Shown: piece after piece, positions 26,055-33,037 of the stretch
Layout: the number at the start of each line of letters is the position of its first letter
Numbering within the stretch: the stretch's first letter is position 1
DNA from: a virus
DNA: 50,767 bases
Direction: 5' to 3' (one strand)
IMG/VR virus record: IMGVR_UViG_3300031951_000241
Coordinates: 1 to 50,767 of that record
The notes under the pieces: model-generated
The model's input: only the letters and a program-made list of their open reading frames with translations
Databases searched by the model: none
Told to the model about the DNA's origin: nothing
Translations under genes and position numbers: made by a program

Positions 26055-26339
26055 CGAAGGCAAACGACAAAACCAGAAAAAGTTTTGTCCCTACACCAAA
26101 AACTTTTGGGACTCGTCGCAAAGTCTTGTCAGCACTGTAGTTACGTCGCCGCCATTTGGCGGTTTGTCCCGCCATTTGGCGAGCCTCGCGAGGAGGAACT
26201 GCGTTTTCGTCGCACGGGCGGGAGAAATCGTTGTCCAAATCCTCGCCCGCCTGGTTAGTGCCAAACAAAAACCCCACGAAAACAGCATCCCCCACTGATT
26301 GGGCGCAGTAAGGGCCTTTAAAGTCGGTTTCGCCAGACA
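26055..26339. other. convergent intergenic region with inverted repeats
   Basis: This 285-bp gap separates the end of the structural operon from the 3' end of the leftward integrase gene. It contains two copies of the near-palindrome CGCCATTTGGCG at about 26150-26161 and 26170-26181, exactly 20 bases apart, and A/T-rich blocks with AAAAGTTTT and AAAACTTTT around 26085-26110. The paired palindromes look like operator or arm sites, or terminator arms for both strands. I see no good open frame here. Confidence 0.55.
26149..26182. repeat. two near-palindromes CGCCATTTGGCG, 20 bp apart
   Basis: The two sites (about 26150-26161 and 26170-26181) are identical over 12 bases and each is an inverted repeat, CGCCA-TT-TGGCG, in one case extended to CCGCCA/TGGCGG. 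The 20-bp spacing equals about two helical turns, so both would face the same side of the DNA. This is typical of a dimeric DNA-binding protein or of integrase/excisionase arm sites near the integrase gene. The protein that binds is unknown. Confidence 0.55.
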
Positions 26340-27182
26340 CTACCGGAGTGGTGGCGGCGAGGGCGGCAACTGGAGGGTCAGGCTCGCGTCGATGTAGTGC
26401 CTTGCCGCCAGCCCAGGATTGCAAGCAGAATGCCCCAGGAACTTCGTAGCCTGCCCTGGTTGCTCCATCTCGACATACGTTGCCCCCGAGCGTCTCAGCC
26501 ACCGCGGCGACCCGCTGATGGCATTCTCTTTGAGGAACGAACGCCACACTGCCATCGCCCGCTTTCTCGGCAACGCCCAGGAGAATATGGTCTGGTCTGG
26601 CGACCGCTCCGCGAGTGCCATCACCTTCTCGGTGGCGTAGGCCGACAGTCGCCTGACCGTCAGTTTGCTGGTCTTCTGTGCCGTGAGTGCCACGCAACCG
26701 TTGGCAATCGCGTCCTTCCGCAACGCGAGGATATCCCCGAGGCGTATACCCGAGTCATACGCGAGGGAAATCCACGCCGGCAGAACGTCGCACCGCCGCA
26801 CGCCGGGGAGCCGGTTCGAGATTCGCTTCTGGTCTTTCTCGGCGAGGTCGAGGAGTTTGCGCAGCGTGTCGAGGCTCCAGGCCCGCGGCGGTTTTGGGGT
26901 GGCCTTGATTGCCATCACCCGCAGCGGCGGAATCTCGGTCAAGTCGGATTCGTAGGCCCACTTCCAGAGGGTCAGCAACTCCCGCCTCATATTGCTCCGA
27001 GTCACGGCCGAAACCGTGCTGGCCCGCAGAAACTGATTGACCCGAACCGGGGTCATTGCAGCGATATCGGGGACGCCGTATGCTGCCGCCCGCCGAACGG
27101 TTCTCCGCAGGGATTCTTGGTAGCGGGGCGAGGCTTCTCTCTCAGAGAGATACGCATCGAGCAAGTCAAAAAGGGACATCAT
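26340..27182 (-). CDS. int: tyrosine-type site-specific recombinase (phage integrase)
   Basis: Catalyses integration and excision between attP and a host att site. The N-terminal SAM-like core-binding domain covers about residues 1-90. The catalytic half shows SGIRLGD (Arg147), TAQK (Lys170), WLRRSG (Arg230), LGHSACNPG (His251) and HYID (Tyr263 as nucleophile). The usual His before the second Arg is replaced by Arg227 (PRWLRR), which is odd but tolerated in some members. I chose ATG 27182 (CAGGAG seven bases upstream) rather than an in-frame ATG 147 bases further up. The 280-residue length is normal. Transcribed leftward, convergent with the structural genes; a tRNA-like attP core lies about 160 bases beyond its start. 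Confidence 0.9.
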   Translation of the reverse strand: MMSLFDLLDAYLSEREASPRYQESLRRTVRRAAAYGVPDIAAMTPVRVNQFLRASTVSAVTRSNMRRELLTLWKWAYESDLTEIPPLRVMAIKATPKPPRAWSLDTLRKLLDLAEKDQKRISNRLPGVRRCDVLPAWISLAYDSGIRLGDILALRKDAIANGCVALTAQKTSKLTVRRLSAYATEKVMALAERSPDQTIFSWALPRKRAMAVWRSFLKENAISGSPRWLRRSGATYVEMEQPGQATKFLGHSACNPGLAARHYIDASLTLQLPPSPPPLR

Positions 27183-27327
27183 CGCGGTACTCCTGTTGAG
27201 TGGTGCATAACCCTGCCATCTGTTTGCGCAAGGTGCCACCACTGGGTGGGTCAAAAAGTTGGGTTGGGGGTTCCGGCTGTTCCGGTTATTCCGCCAACTC
27301 CAAATCAACAAGAGAGTTTTGAGAGCC
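27183..27327. promoter_or_regulatory. divergent region between integrase and RecE-like gene
   Basis: A 145-bp region with an 8-base palindrome TTGCGCAA near 27224-27231, short GGGTTGGGGGTTCCGG repeats, and purine-rich sequence before the RecE-like start. Promoters for both directions must lie here or within the flanking genes, but I see no strong -35/-10 pair. It is probably the arm-site part of attP. Stated as context rather than as a proven promoter. Confidence 0.4.
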
Positions 27328-28269
27328 ATGACAGACAGACCTGACGCCGGCTCCCGGCTTCATAAGCCGGGGGTCGCCGGTTCGAGTCCGGCCGCCGCTA
27401 CTTCAGTCGTTCCATGCGCCGGTGGTGCTACCCTGCACCGCGGCGTCCCAGAAGAGGTCTACTTCGGGCCGACCTGGGCGGATCGGATTTCTGCATCCGA
27501 TCTGAAAGAGTTCTCATCGTCTCCGCTCTCATTCTACGAGCGGAAGATTTGCGGCACGGCACCGAAGCGTCAGTCGAAAGCACTGAACTACGGCAAGCGA
27601 CTCCACAGTTGGCATGAACTGGGAGAGGATCGCTTTTGGGACACCTTGGAGATTGTGCCGCCCGAGTTCGAGTTGGCGACCGGCGGCGTGTCTAAGAAGG
27701 GCGAGTCGTGGGTAGCCAGCCTGCCGCCCGACAAGTCGCCCATCACGGTCGCCGAGCGCGATCAGTTGTGGAAGGCGACGCGACTCATTCTCGGACACAC
27801 CGCGGCGATGCGGTATATCCGCAATCGTGTCGATGCCGAGTTCTGTGTTCAGTGGGACTGCAACGGCACGCCGATGCGGTCGCGCATTGACGGTGCCACC
27901 GAGGACGGCTTCTACGATTTAAAAACCACCAGTGACGAAGATGTCATGGGGCGGTGGTGGCATAGCGTCCGCACCTGGAAGTTCGACCTCCAGGCTGCCG
28001 TCTATCTCGACGCTGCAATCGCTGCGGATTGGAAGCCGCACGACATGCGCTTCATCGTTTCCCAGAGCGTGTGGCCGTATCAGTGCCACGTTGTCTGGCT
28101 GCCATCGTCAGTGGTGAGTCGCGCACGCGATCGGATGCTGCGACTCCTTGACGATCTTCGCAATCGCATGGAGTGGGATTCGTGGATGCCGGAGGATTAC
28201 GGCGAAGAGACAGAACTTTACTGCCCGAACTTTATGAAGGGAGAGTCATCAGATGAATGGTCAGAATGA
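27328..28269 (+). CDS. RecE-like exonuclease (PDDEXK family)
   Basis: Predicted 5'-3' dsDNA exonuclease that makes 3' single strands for annealing. The N-terminal part has the RecE/PDDEXK-type entry ADRISASDLKEFSSSPLSFYE. The catalytic motif is Asp188 (SRIDGA) and Asp197-Leu-Lys199 (YDLKTT). The start is a problem. ATG 27328 would include the tRNA-like attP core as AGSRLHKPGVAGSSPAAAT (a well-known translation of tRNA sequence), and no other ATG/GTG/TTG in frame precedes the conserved part (about residue 50 onward). So either the coding frame really starts inside attP, or a CTG or other start is used. It overlaps the ERF gene by 17 bases, and the two surely act together. Confidence 0.82.
   Translation: MTDRPDAGSRLHKPGVAGSSPAAATSVVPCAGGATLHRGVPEEVYFGPTWADRISASDLKEFSSSPLSFYERKICGTAPKRQSKALNYGKRLHSWHELGEDRFWDTLEIVPPEFELATGGVSKKGESWVASLPPDKSPITVAERDQLWKATRLILGHTAAMRYIRNRVDAEFCVQWDCNGTPMRSRIDGATEDGFYDLKTTSDEDVMGRWWHSVRTWKFDLQAAVYLDAAIAADWKPHDMRFIVSQSVWPYQCHVVWLPSSVVSRARDRMLRLLDDLRNRMEWDSWMPEDYGEETELYCPNFMKGESSDEWSE
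27341..27400 (+). other. attP: attP candidate: 3' half of a tRNA(CAU) gene
   Basis: The segment folds as the 3' part of a tRNA: D-stem remnant GGCT, anticodon stem CCGGC/GCCGG with a seven-base loop TTCATAA (anticodon CAT), five-base variable loop GGGTC, T arm GCCGG-TTCGAGT-CCGGC, then acceptor CGCCGCT and discriminator A at 27400. No matching 5' acceptor AGCGGCG is found upstream, so it is not a whole tRNA gene. A tRNA 3' half beside an integrase is the classic attP core. The CAT loop lacks the GGG/CCC initiator pairs, suggesting elongator Met or Ile-2. Confidence 0.8.
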
Positions 28270-28942
28270 TCCTGGGAATCGCGTGTTTCTTTTTCGGCGA
28301 GAGCAATCGCCGACTCTCGAAAAACTGTTCGCCGCACTGGCCGAGACGAAACTCGATCCAGATTGGCACGCAGTGGTGGCGAAGAATGCTCATGCCCAGT
28401 ACGGGGCGTTCGCCAATATGGCTGCGTTGATCGAGGCCACCGAGGCTGCCCTGGCACGCCACTCGCTGGTCATCAACCAGACCTTCCATCACGACAGCGA
28501 CGGGATGCCGATCCTTCTCGTCACCGAGTTGGGGCATGGCGGAAGCGGTCAGTTCATCCGCTCGATCCTGCCAATCCCCAAGGCCCAGAAGGTGCAGGAA
28601 ACGAAGAGTGCCATCACCTACATGCGCCGCACGGGGTATGAGGCGATCCTGGGACTCGCCCCTGCCGACCCGCGGGCTGACGATGATGGCGATGCGGCCA
28701 ACGGAGCGGCCAACAGCAACGGCAATGGCGGCGGCAACTCGAAGGCCGCCCTGCACCGCCGCAACGAGATGGCGGCGAAGCAGAAGATTCTGGCGGCCAA
28801 AACTCCGGCCGAGTTGAAGACGCTTCTCGACAAGGTTCATGCCTACATCGCCGAGGGCAATCTGCCAGAGGACGCCCTCGACCGGATGCAGATGGCGGCT
28901 GCCAATCGTCGCGAGGAAATCGGCGATGCCAAAGCGTCGTGA
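28253..28942 (+). CDS. erf: ERF-family single-strand annealing protein
   Basis: Anneals complementary ssDNA during phage recombination. The conserved ERF wording is clear: KNAHAQYGAFANMAALIEATEAALARHSL (residues about 44-73), HHDSDGMPILLVTELGHGGSGQ (82-103) and TKSAITYMRRTGYEAILGLAP (120-140). An acidic, Asn/Gly-rich linker (DDDGDAANGAANSNGNGGG) leads to a C-terminal helical tail. The 229-residue length is usual. The start has GGGAGAG upstream and overlaps the exonuclease end. With the RecE-like gene it forms a two-component recombination system; RecE is more often paired with RecT, so the RecE/ERF pairing is a mixed set. Confidence 0.88.
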   Translation: MNGQNDPGNRVFLFRREQSPTLEKLFAALAETKLDPDWHAVVAKNAHAQYGAFANMAALIEATEAALARHSLVINQTFHHDSDGMPILLVTELGHGGSGQFIRSILPIPKAQKVQETKSAITYMRRTGYEAILGLAPADPRADDDGDAANGAANSNGNGGGNSKAALHRRNEMAAKQKILAAKTPAELKTLLDKVHAYIAEGNLPEDALDRMQMAAANRREEIGDAKAS

Positions 28943-29177
28943 TTGGGCGTTCGTCTACCTCCAGTGCCAAGTGCTGGGGGTCAGTGCTGTGGCCCGTGCG
29001 TTGGGTATGTCCTACCAGCAACTGGTAGCAGACCTCGCACGGGAGGGAGTTTCCAACGCGCCGCGAATGCCGACGCAAAAGGAGATTCGCAACCAGTGCG
29101 AGAAGGTTCAGAAGTCTTGGAGTGAAGAAAGGCGGGCTGCCCGCTGGGGCAAGCCAAGGACGCCGGCGGCAGGGTAG
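28926..29177 (+). CDS. small HTH-like DNA-binding protein
   Basis: An 83-residue basic protein starting MPKRRDWAFVYLQ; ATG 28926 has GAGGAAAT just upstream, whereas a start further up would code antisense-looking sequence over the ERF end. Residues 17-40 (VLGVSAVARALGMSYQQLVADL) read as a helix-turn-helix. The rest is Arg/Lys-rich (IRNQCEKVQKSWSEERRAARWG). It sits in the recombination operon and may be a small regulator or nucleic-acid-binding accessory. No family name can be given. Confidence 0.62.
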   Translation: MPKRRDWAFVYLQCQVLGVSAVARALGMSYQQLVADLAREGVSNAPRMPTQKEIRNQCEKVQKSWSEERRAARWGKPRTPAAG

Positions 29178-29188
29178 CCGCCGGCAGG

Positions 29189-30748
29189 ATGCGAATGGAG
29201 TCGCAAGGCGTGAGTAGGCAGTTTGATCTTTTCGATGTTGGGAGAGAAGGCGCAACCTTCATCCCACGACCCTATCAGGTGGAATGCCGTCGCGCCGTCG
29301 AAAGCGCGTGGAGGGAGCATGATCGCGCTCTTGCCGTCGTTGCCACGGGACTAGGGAAAACGGAGATATGTGCCTCACTCATTCACGGTGCTGATTCCGA
29401 AGGATTGGATACTCTCTGTGTCACCCCCTTCATCGACCTCACTGCCCAAACGGCTGGGCGGCTGCGGTCGAGGGGGGTGGCCTGCGGGGTGGAGCAAGCA
29501 TCCCTCCGCAGTGACGCACGCCACACGGTCGCCTGCTACGCGAGCCTGTTGAGCCGCAACCGCTGGCAGAACTATGTCGGCCGCGTCAAGCGCGTCGTTG
29601 TAGATGAGGTACATCTCAACTACACGAAGGCGTCGATGAAAATGCTCGACGCATTTCTTGAAAGCGGTGCCAAGATTCTGGGGATGACGGCGACGCCCGA
29701 GCGGCTGGGCGACCCCATCACCGACTACTACGGCAAGCCGGTCTACACCTACAACTACCACTCCGCGCTCGATGACGGCTGGCTAGTCCCGGCCAAAATC
29801 TGGTTGAGCATCCTCGAATCCCTGGACTGCCGCGGCGTTCGCAAGGCAGGCGGCGACTTCGATCCGGTCGAACTTGCCCGCATCATGGCCCAGGAAAAGA
29901 ACGTCCAGGGTATTTGCTCGTTGATCGAGCAACACTACGAAAACCTCCCGAGCGTCGTGTTCTGCCAGGGGATATGGCAAGCCGAGGCCGTGCATAAGGG
30001 TCTGGCCCGCCGCGGCATCTGGTCGAGCATCGTCCACTCCAGAATGGAACCCGAGGAGCGGCGGATGCACCTCAAGGACTTCGAGGACGGCACGACCAAT
30101 ATCATCATCAACGTCGGCTGCCTTTGCGTTGGATGGGACGAACCGCGGCTCCGAAAACTATTCATCGCCAAGCCGACATTGAGCCGTGCCAAATACAACC
30201 AGATGTACGGGAGGTTGGTTCGCCCGTGGCCGAAGACCGTTGACGGCTTGCATTCCGCCGAGTCGAGGAAGAAAGCCATCGCGGCCTCGCCCAAACCGGA
30301 CTTCGAGGTTTTCGACATCACCGATAGTTCGCGGCACAACGACCTCCGCTCTGCGATCGACGTTCTTGTTCCTGACATCGAGCCGCTCCTTGCCGCCCGC
30401 ATCAAGCGGCAGATTGAGAAGAAGCCCGCATCGCTGGGCCAACTCGATGAAATCGTGAAGGCCGAGGCAGAGGCGATGGCTCGCGAGCAAGCCGCCAAGG
30501 ATGCCCTGACCGAGCATCTGCGGGCCGGCATGATCGGCCACGGTCGATTCAGCCACTACGGCAGAGACATCTACGCCACCGCAGAAAGGCCAGAGAGAGT
30601 GAAGCGAACATACACCCACATGCCCTTCGGCCGGTTCAAGGGGCAGGCGATCAAGTCGATGCCCAAACCATACATTCGTATTCTGTTTCGCGATTTCAAA
30701 CTCCACGCGGACTTGAAAGAGGCGTTACAGAAGAGGCTCGATAGTTAG
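29189..30748 (+). CDS. SF2 DEAH-type helicase with C-terminal DUF3820-like domain
   Basis: ATP-dependent DNA/RNA helicase or translocase. Motif I is TGLGKTE (residues 53-59), motif II DEVH (139-142), motif III TATP (167-170), and motif VI appears as QMYGRLVRP in the second RecA domain. The last part, HMPFGRFKGQAIKSMP near residues 477-492, matches the DUF3820 pattern I remember (FGRYKG..I..MP). The Q-motif area PRPYQVECRRAVE lies at 26-38. The length of 519 residues fits a phage helicase of the UvsW/RecG-like type. The start at 29189 is ATG, with a second ATG six bases later. Probably helps recombination or replication restart beside RecE/ERF. Confidence 0.85.
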   Translation: MRMESQGVSRQFDLFDVGREGATFIPRPYQVECRRAVESAWREHDRALAVVATGLGKTEICASLIHGADSEGLDTLCVTPFIDLTAQTAGRLRSRGVACGVEQASLRSDARHTVACYASLLSRNRWQNYVGRVKRVVVDEVHLNYTKASMKMLDAFLESGAKILGMTATPERLGDPITDYYGKPVYTYNYHSALDDGWLVPAKIWLSILESLDCRGVRKAGGDFDPVELARIMAQEKNVQGICSLIEQHYENLPSVVFCQGIWQAEAVHKGLARRGIWSSIVHSRMEPEERRMHLKDFEDGTTNIIINVGCLCVGWDEPRLRKLFIAKPTLSRAKYNQMYGRLVRPWPKTVDGLHSAESRKKAIAASPKPDFEVFDITDSSRHNDLRSAIDVLVPDIEPLLAARIKRQIEKKPASLGQLDEIVKAEAEAMAREQAAKDALTEHLRAGMIGHGRFSHYGRDIYATAERPERVKRTYTHMPFGRFKGQAIKSMPKPYIRILFRDFKLHADLKEALQKRLDS

Positions 30749-31105
30749 TATCTGGATAGTAAATAGGCCAGGGTGCCAAGCGGCACGGCGAAAGCCGTCA
30801 AGTTCCTCCAGCCGCAGCCGGCCCGCTAGACGGGTACGAAGTGGGGGCAGTTTGCGGATATGCCCGGCACGCTCTCGCGACTCCAGCCGGGGACGAAACC
30901 AGGGATGGCTGCCGCACGGGGCGAAGGAAGGCGATTGGAACCCCGAAAACAATACGCCCGCCACGCTATAGCCCGGCTCCGCAGTTTGCCGACTAGCCAG
31001 CGATTTCCCAGGTTTCTGGGGAGTCGCTGCGCCCTCACCGCAGTTTGCCGTGGGTTACGGCGAAAGCCGCTGGGCCGTAAAACAACAGTAAGGAGCAACA
31101 AATAC
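30749..31105 (+). ncRNA. structured non-coding stretch, candidate RNA
   Basis: A 357-bp region with no good gene. It begins with a TAAATAGG element at 30760-30767. Hairpins visible: ACGGC-GAAA-GCCGT at 30785-30798; CCCG-CTAGA-CGGG near 30821; CAGCGA paired with TCGCTG (30998-31003 and 31024-31029) enclosing CCCAG/CTGGG; and TTACGGC paired with GCCGTAA (31055-31080), with an alternative CGGC-GAAA-GCCG. The element CCGCAGTTTGCCG occurs at 30979 and 31038, and a third related copy GCAGTTTGCGG at 30847. Two GNRA (GAAA) loops on similar stems point to a folded RNA. Function unknown; it could also be a replication or regulatory region. Confidence 0.5.
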
Positions 31106-31411
31106 ATGGTTGGATATCCAAGGTACGCCGGAGAGATACCAGTGCTGGCAGGAATCAAGCCTTGCTGCGCCAGTTGCAAGTGGTTCAAGAGGCTGCCGCC
31201 GGAGTCGATCGGCGTATCAGTCAAGGCGGTGGCGTCGCCGGCAGACCATGACGAGGAGGTCGATGACTCGTTGCTCGAAGGTTTCGGCAGATGTGTAAGA
31301 AGCCCGCCCCAGTTTTTTTATGAGACGCTGAACGGCGAGTGGCCTGTGATACATGAGACAAAATACTGCGGAGAATACCGTGTTTCAGATAACAACCCAT
31401 ACACCTACTAA
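31106..31411 (+). CDS. small Cys-rich protein (possible metal-binding), unknown
   Basis: A 101-residue protein. I use ATG 31106 (AAGGAG about 10 bases upstream); a longer frame from 30860 would translate the hairpin region. Near residues 18-27 it has CCASCKWF, and further Cys residues lie near 62 and 88, so a small zinc-binding fold is possible. The acidic middle is DHDEEVDDSLLEGFG. It overlaps the next gene's ATG by 59 bases. No known family. Confidence 0.6.
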   Translation: MVGYPRYAGEIPVLAGIKPCCASCKWFKRLPPESIGVSVKAVASPADHDEEVDDSLLEGFGRCVRSPPQFFYETLNGEWPVIHETKYCGEYRVSDNNPYTY

Positions 31412-31820
31412 CGTGCCGCCGCGGCTGGCGGAACTGTGCGCTGAACTTCTCTGCAAGAGGGGCAGCGAGATGAGCGCGATGTTCCACTCGATTGCCAACC
31501 ATGAGCCAGAGGCATGGGTCGGGGCGACGATCGCCATCGCGACCAAGACTGACGAGGCAGACAACGTCGTGCCGATCGGCTGGGCTTCGCTCACCGAGTG
31601 GGACGGGCAGCCGTCACTCCAGGCTTCTGTGTACCCGAGTTTCCGGCACTACGGCCTAGCGTCTGCGATGACCACCGCTCTCACCGTCCTGTCGCATTGC
31701 TCGCTTGCGGAGGTCAGGGTGTTTCATCCGAGATTGGTCAATGCAGCAAAGAGGGCGGGATTCAAAGATGTTCAACTCTGGCAGCGAAGCGATGACGGGT
31801 GGGTGCGTGTCGAAGACTGA
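31353..31820 (+). CDS. GNAT-like acetyltransferase domain protein
   Basis: A 155-residue protein with the GNAT motif A pattern YPSFRHYGLASAMTTAL (acetyl-CoA binding, about residues 96-112) after a beta strand LQASVYP. The strand order VGWASLTEWD, then HYGLASAMTTALTVLSH, then EVRVFHPRLVNAAKRAGFKDVQ also fits the fold, since the last segment resembles motif B. The substrate is unknown. ATG 31353 lies within the upstream gene; a GTG at 31413 right after the upstream stop is an alternative start that keeps the core. Neither has a strong ribosome site. Confidence 0.68.
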   Translation: MRQNTAENTVFQITTHTPTNVPPRLAELCAELLCKRGSEMSAMFHSIANHEPEAWVGATIAIATKTDEADNVVPIGWASLTEWDGQPSLQASVYPSFRHYGLASAMTTALTVLSHCSLAEVRVFHPRLVNAAKRAGFKDVQLWQRSDDGWVRVED

Positions 31821-31830
31821 ACCAGGAGAA

Positions 31831-32190
31831 ATGGAACCGCAGGAATATATGCTCCTGCGAAACCGCTGCGCTATCTGCCACTGGCCCGCCGGAAGGCCGG
31901 GAAGGTGGATGGAGTTGCACCACATCGTCGGTGGTCGAGGCCGCCGCAACACCGAGCGGAACTACATCGCGACCTGTTGCCGCTGCCACTTTTCGATTCA
32001 CAACAATGTGCCGCAAGGCTCCATCCCAAAGGGGGCCGTGCTGGCCGCGAAACTCGAAGAGGATGGCGAGGTTGATCCAGAGTTCCTCGCGTCACTGCTT
32101 CGCAAGAAATCGTTGTCTTACGAGATGGAACCCATACCGGAGTTCTATCTATTGGAGAGGGGAAGGAACGGAGGGAATCCTTGGTTTTGA
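31831..32190 (+). CDS. HNH-type endonuclease-like protein
   Basis: A 119-residue protein with CAICHWPAGRPGRWMELHHIVGG near residues 13-35 and CCRCHFSIHN near 50-59. This gives the Cys pairs and HH...H pattern of an HNH zinc-finger nuclease. The first His pair (ELHHIV) would hold the catalytic His. I chose ATG 31831, with AGGAG three bases upstream, which is a tight spacing; ATG 31792 or 31849 are alternatives. In phages such genes often nick or cut DNA and can be packaging-linked, but this one sits among early recombination genes. It overlaps the next gene by 10 bases. Confidence 0.72.
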   Translation: MEPQEYMLLRNRCAICHWPAGRPGRWMELHHIVGGRGRRNTERNYIATCCRCHFSIHNNVPQGSIPKGAVLAAKLEEDGEVDPEFLASLLRKKSLSYEMEPIPEFYLLERGRNGGNPWF

Positions 32191-32570
32191 ACAGCCGTCA
32201 GAAGGGGAAACGCTGCGAGCGGTTGGCGTGTGCCGCTCTCGCACAACTATTCGGTTGGCACGCACGAAGGTCGCAGCAATACAAAGGCACGACCGATTCG
32301 TCCGACATCGAGGTTGACGAAACGCCGAGCGCGTTCTGGGAAATCAAACACGTTGAACGGTTGAATGTCTGGGAGGCGATGAGGATGGCGGTCAGTCAGG
32401 CCGGCACGAAGATGCCGATCTTGATGCACCGCCGAAACAGGGAGCCTTATTGGTTGGTGACGATCCGACTCGATGACCTCAAGAGGCTCTCCCATGTTGT
32501 CCAAGAAAGTGAAGGCGACACTGCGGTGGCTCCGACGCCATTACCCGGCGACCATGCCGGTGGTGGTTAA
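32181..32570 (+). CDS. Hjc-like / PDDEXK Holliday-junction-type nuclease
   Basis: A 129-residue TTG-start protein with GGAGGG five bases before it. The start region NSRQKGKRCERLACAAL is the usual opening of Hjc/VRR-type nucleases. The catalytic part is SSDIEVDETPSAFWEIKHVERLNV (Asp near 42, then E-x-K at about 54-56). The lysine-rich active helix RMAVSQAGTKMPILMHRR follows. The role would be branch cleavage or recombination intermediates beside RecE/ERF and the HNH gene. The window thus has two or three different junction-type nucleases. The stop lies in the next gene. Confidence 0.8.
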   Translation: MVLNSRQKGKRCERLACAALAQLFGWHARRSQQYKGTTDSSDIEVDETPSAFWEIKHVERLNVWEAMRMAVSQAGTKMPILMHRRNREPYWLVTIRLDDLKRLSHVVQESEGDTAVAPTPLPGDHAGGG

Positions 32571-32820
32571 GCAGGCACCCGGTCTGGACTGCCACGGCAT
32601 TTGTATTATTGGCGACGGGCGCGCGCTGATTCGGCTTTCGTCCCGCGACTCCGAGACTGTTCAGTCAGACAGTTTGCTGGAGGAATGGGCGCATGTTCTT
32701 CGGAGCGAATGTCCGGTAAAATGTGCAGACCCGCACGACCAGATTTTTTGGGGAATCATGGCGGCAATAACCAAGGACTATCGAGGGGATACCGATGAGT
32801 GGCACGAAGTCGATGGATGA
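32494..32820 (+). CDS. protein with degenerate HExxH-like site, unknown
   Basis: A 108-residue protein (ATG 32494, AAGAGG eight bases upstream) opening KKVKATLRWLRRHYP. It has LLEEWAHVL near residues 60-68, where relatives I recall show HEWAH (HExxH); here the first His is Glu. ADPHDQIFWGIMAAITKDY follows, similar to the D-H-x-F downstream of such sites. Family members I remember are small phage proteins with a putative metal site and no known function. The altered first residue suggests the metal site is lost or different. It overlaps its neighbours on both sides. Confidence 0.62.
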   Translation: MLSKKVKATLRWLRRHYPATMPVVVKQAPGLDCHGICIIGDGRALIRLSSRDSETVQSDSLLEEWAHVLRSECPVKCADPHDQIFWGIMAAITKDYRGDTDEWHEVDG

Positions 32821-33037
32821 TCCGGTAAACCACCCACCACATTACAACTGGCACCCGGCCGGCATCGAGGCGGTGGAGGTTTGCGAGGCGTTCAACTACA
32901 ACATTGGTAACGCGATCAAGTATCTGTTCCGCAGCGGCGGCACTGTTACCAAGGGGGAAGTCCAGACCGACCTGTTGAAAGCAATCTGGTACATTACTAG
33001 AGAACTGGAAAGGATTCGCGGTAATGCCAGCAACTGA
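32795..33037 (+). CDS. DUF3310-like small phage protein
   Basis: An 80-residue protein with DPVNHPPHYNWHPAGIEAVEVCEAFNYNIGNAIKYLFRSGG, which matches DUF3310 wording (NHP.HY, GNAIKYL.R). A Lys-rich DLLKAIWYITREL helix follows, as in the family. DUF3310 proteins are common in phages, are sometimes annotated as nucleotide-kinase-like, and have no proven function that I can name. The start is an ATG after a GATACC stretch; the end overlaps the next ATG by 14 bases. Confidence 0.85.
   Translation: MSGTKSMDDPVNHPPHYNWHPAGIEAVEVCEAFNYNIGNAIKYLFRSGGTVTKGEVQTDLLKAIWYITRELERIRGNASN

Noticed and set aside
26397-27344. 315-residue rightward open frame
   Set aside because: Antisense to the integrase gene, whose catalytic motifs are clear.
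27320-27400. complete phage tRNA gene
   Set aside because: The anticodon, variable and T arms fold well, but no 5' acceptor strand AGCGGCG and no D arm with a normal loop are present upstream; a 3' half fits an att core better.
30860-31105. N-terminal extension of the 31106 gene
   Set aside because: The extension translates the hairpin-rich region into Arg/Pro-rich sequence and lacks a ribosome site; ATG 31106 has AAGGAG.
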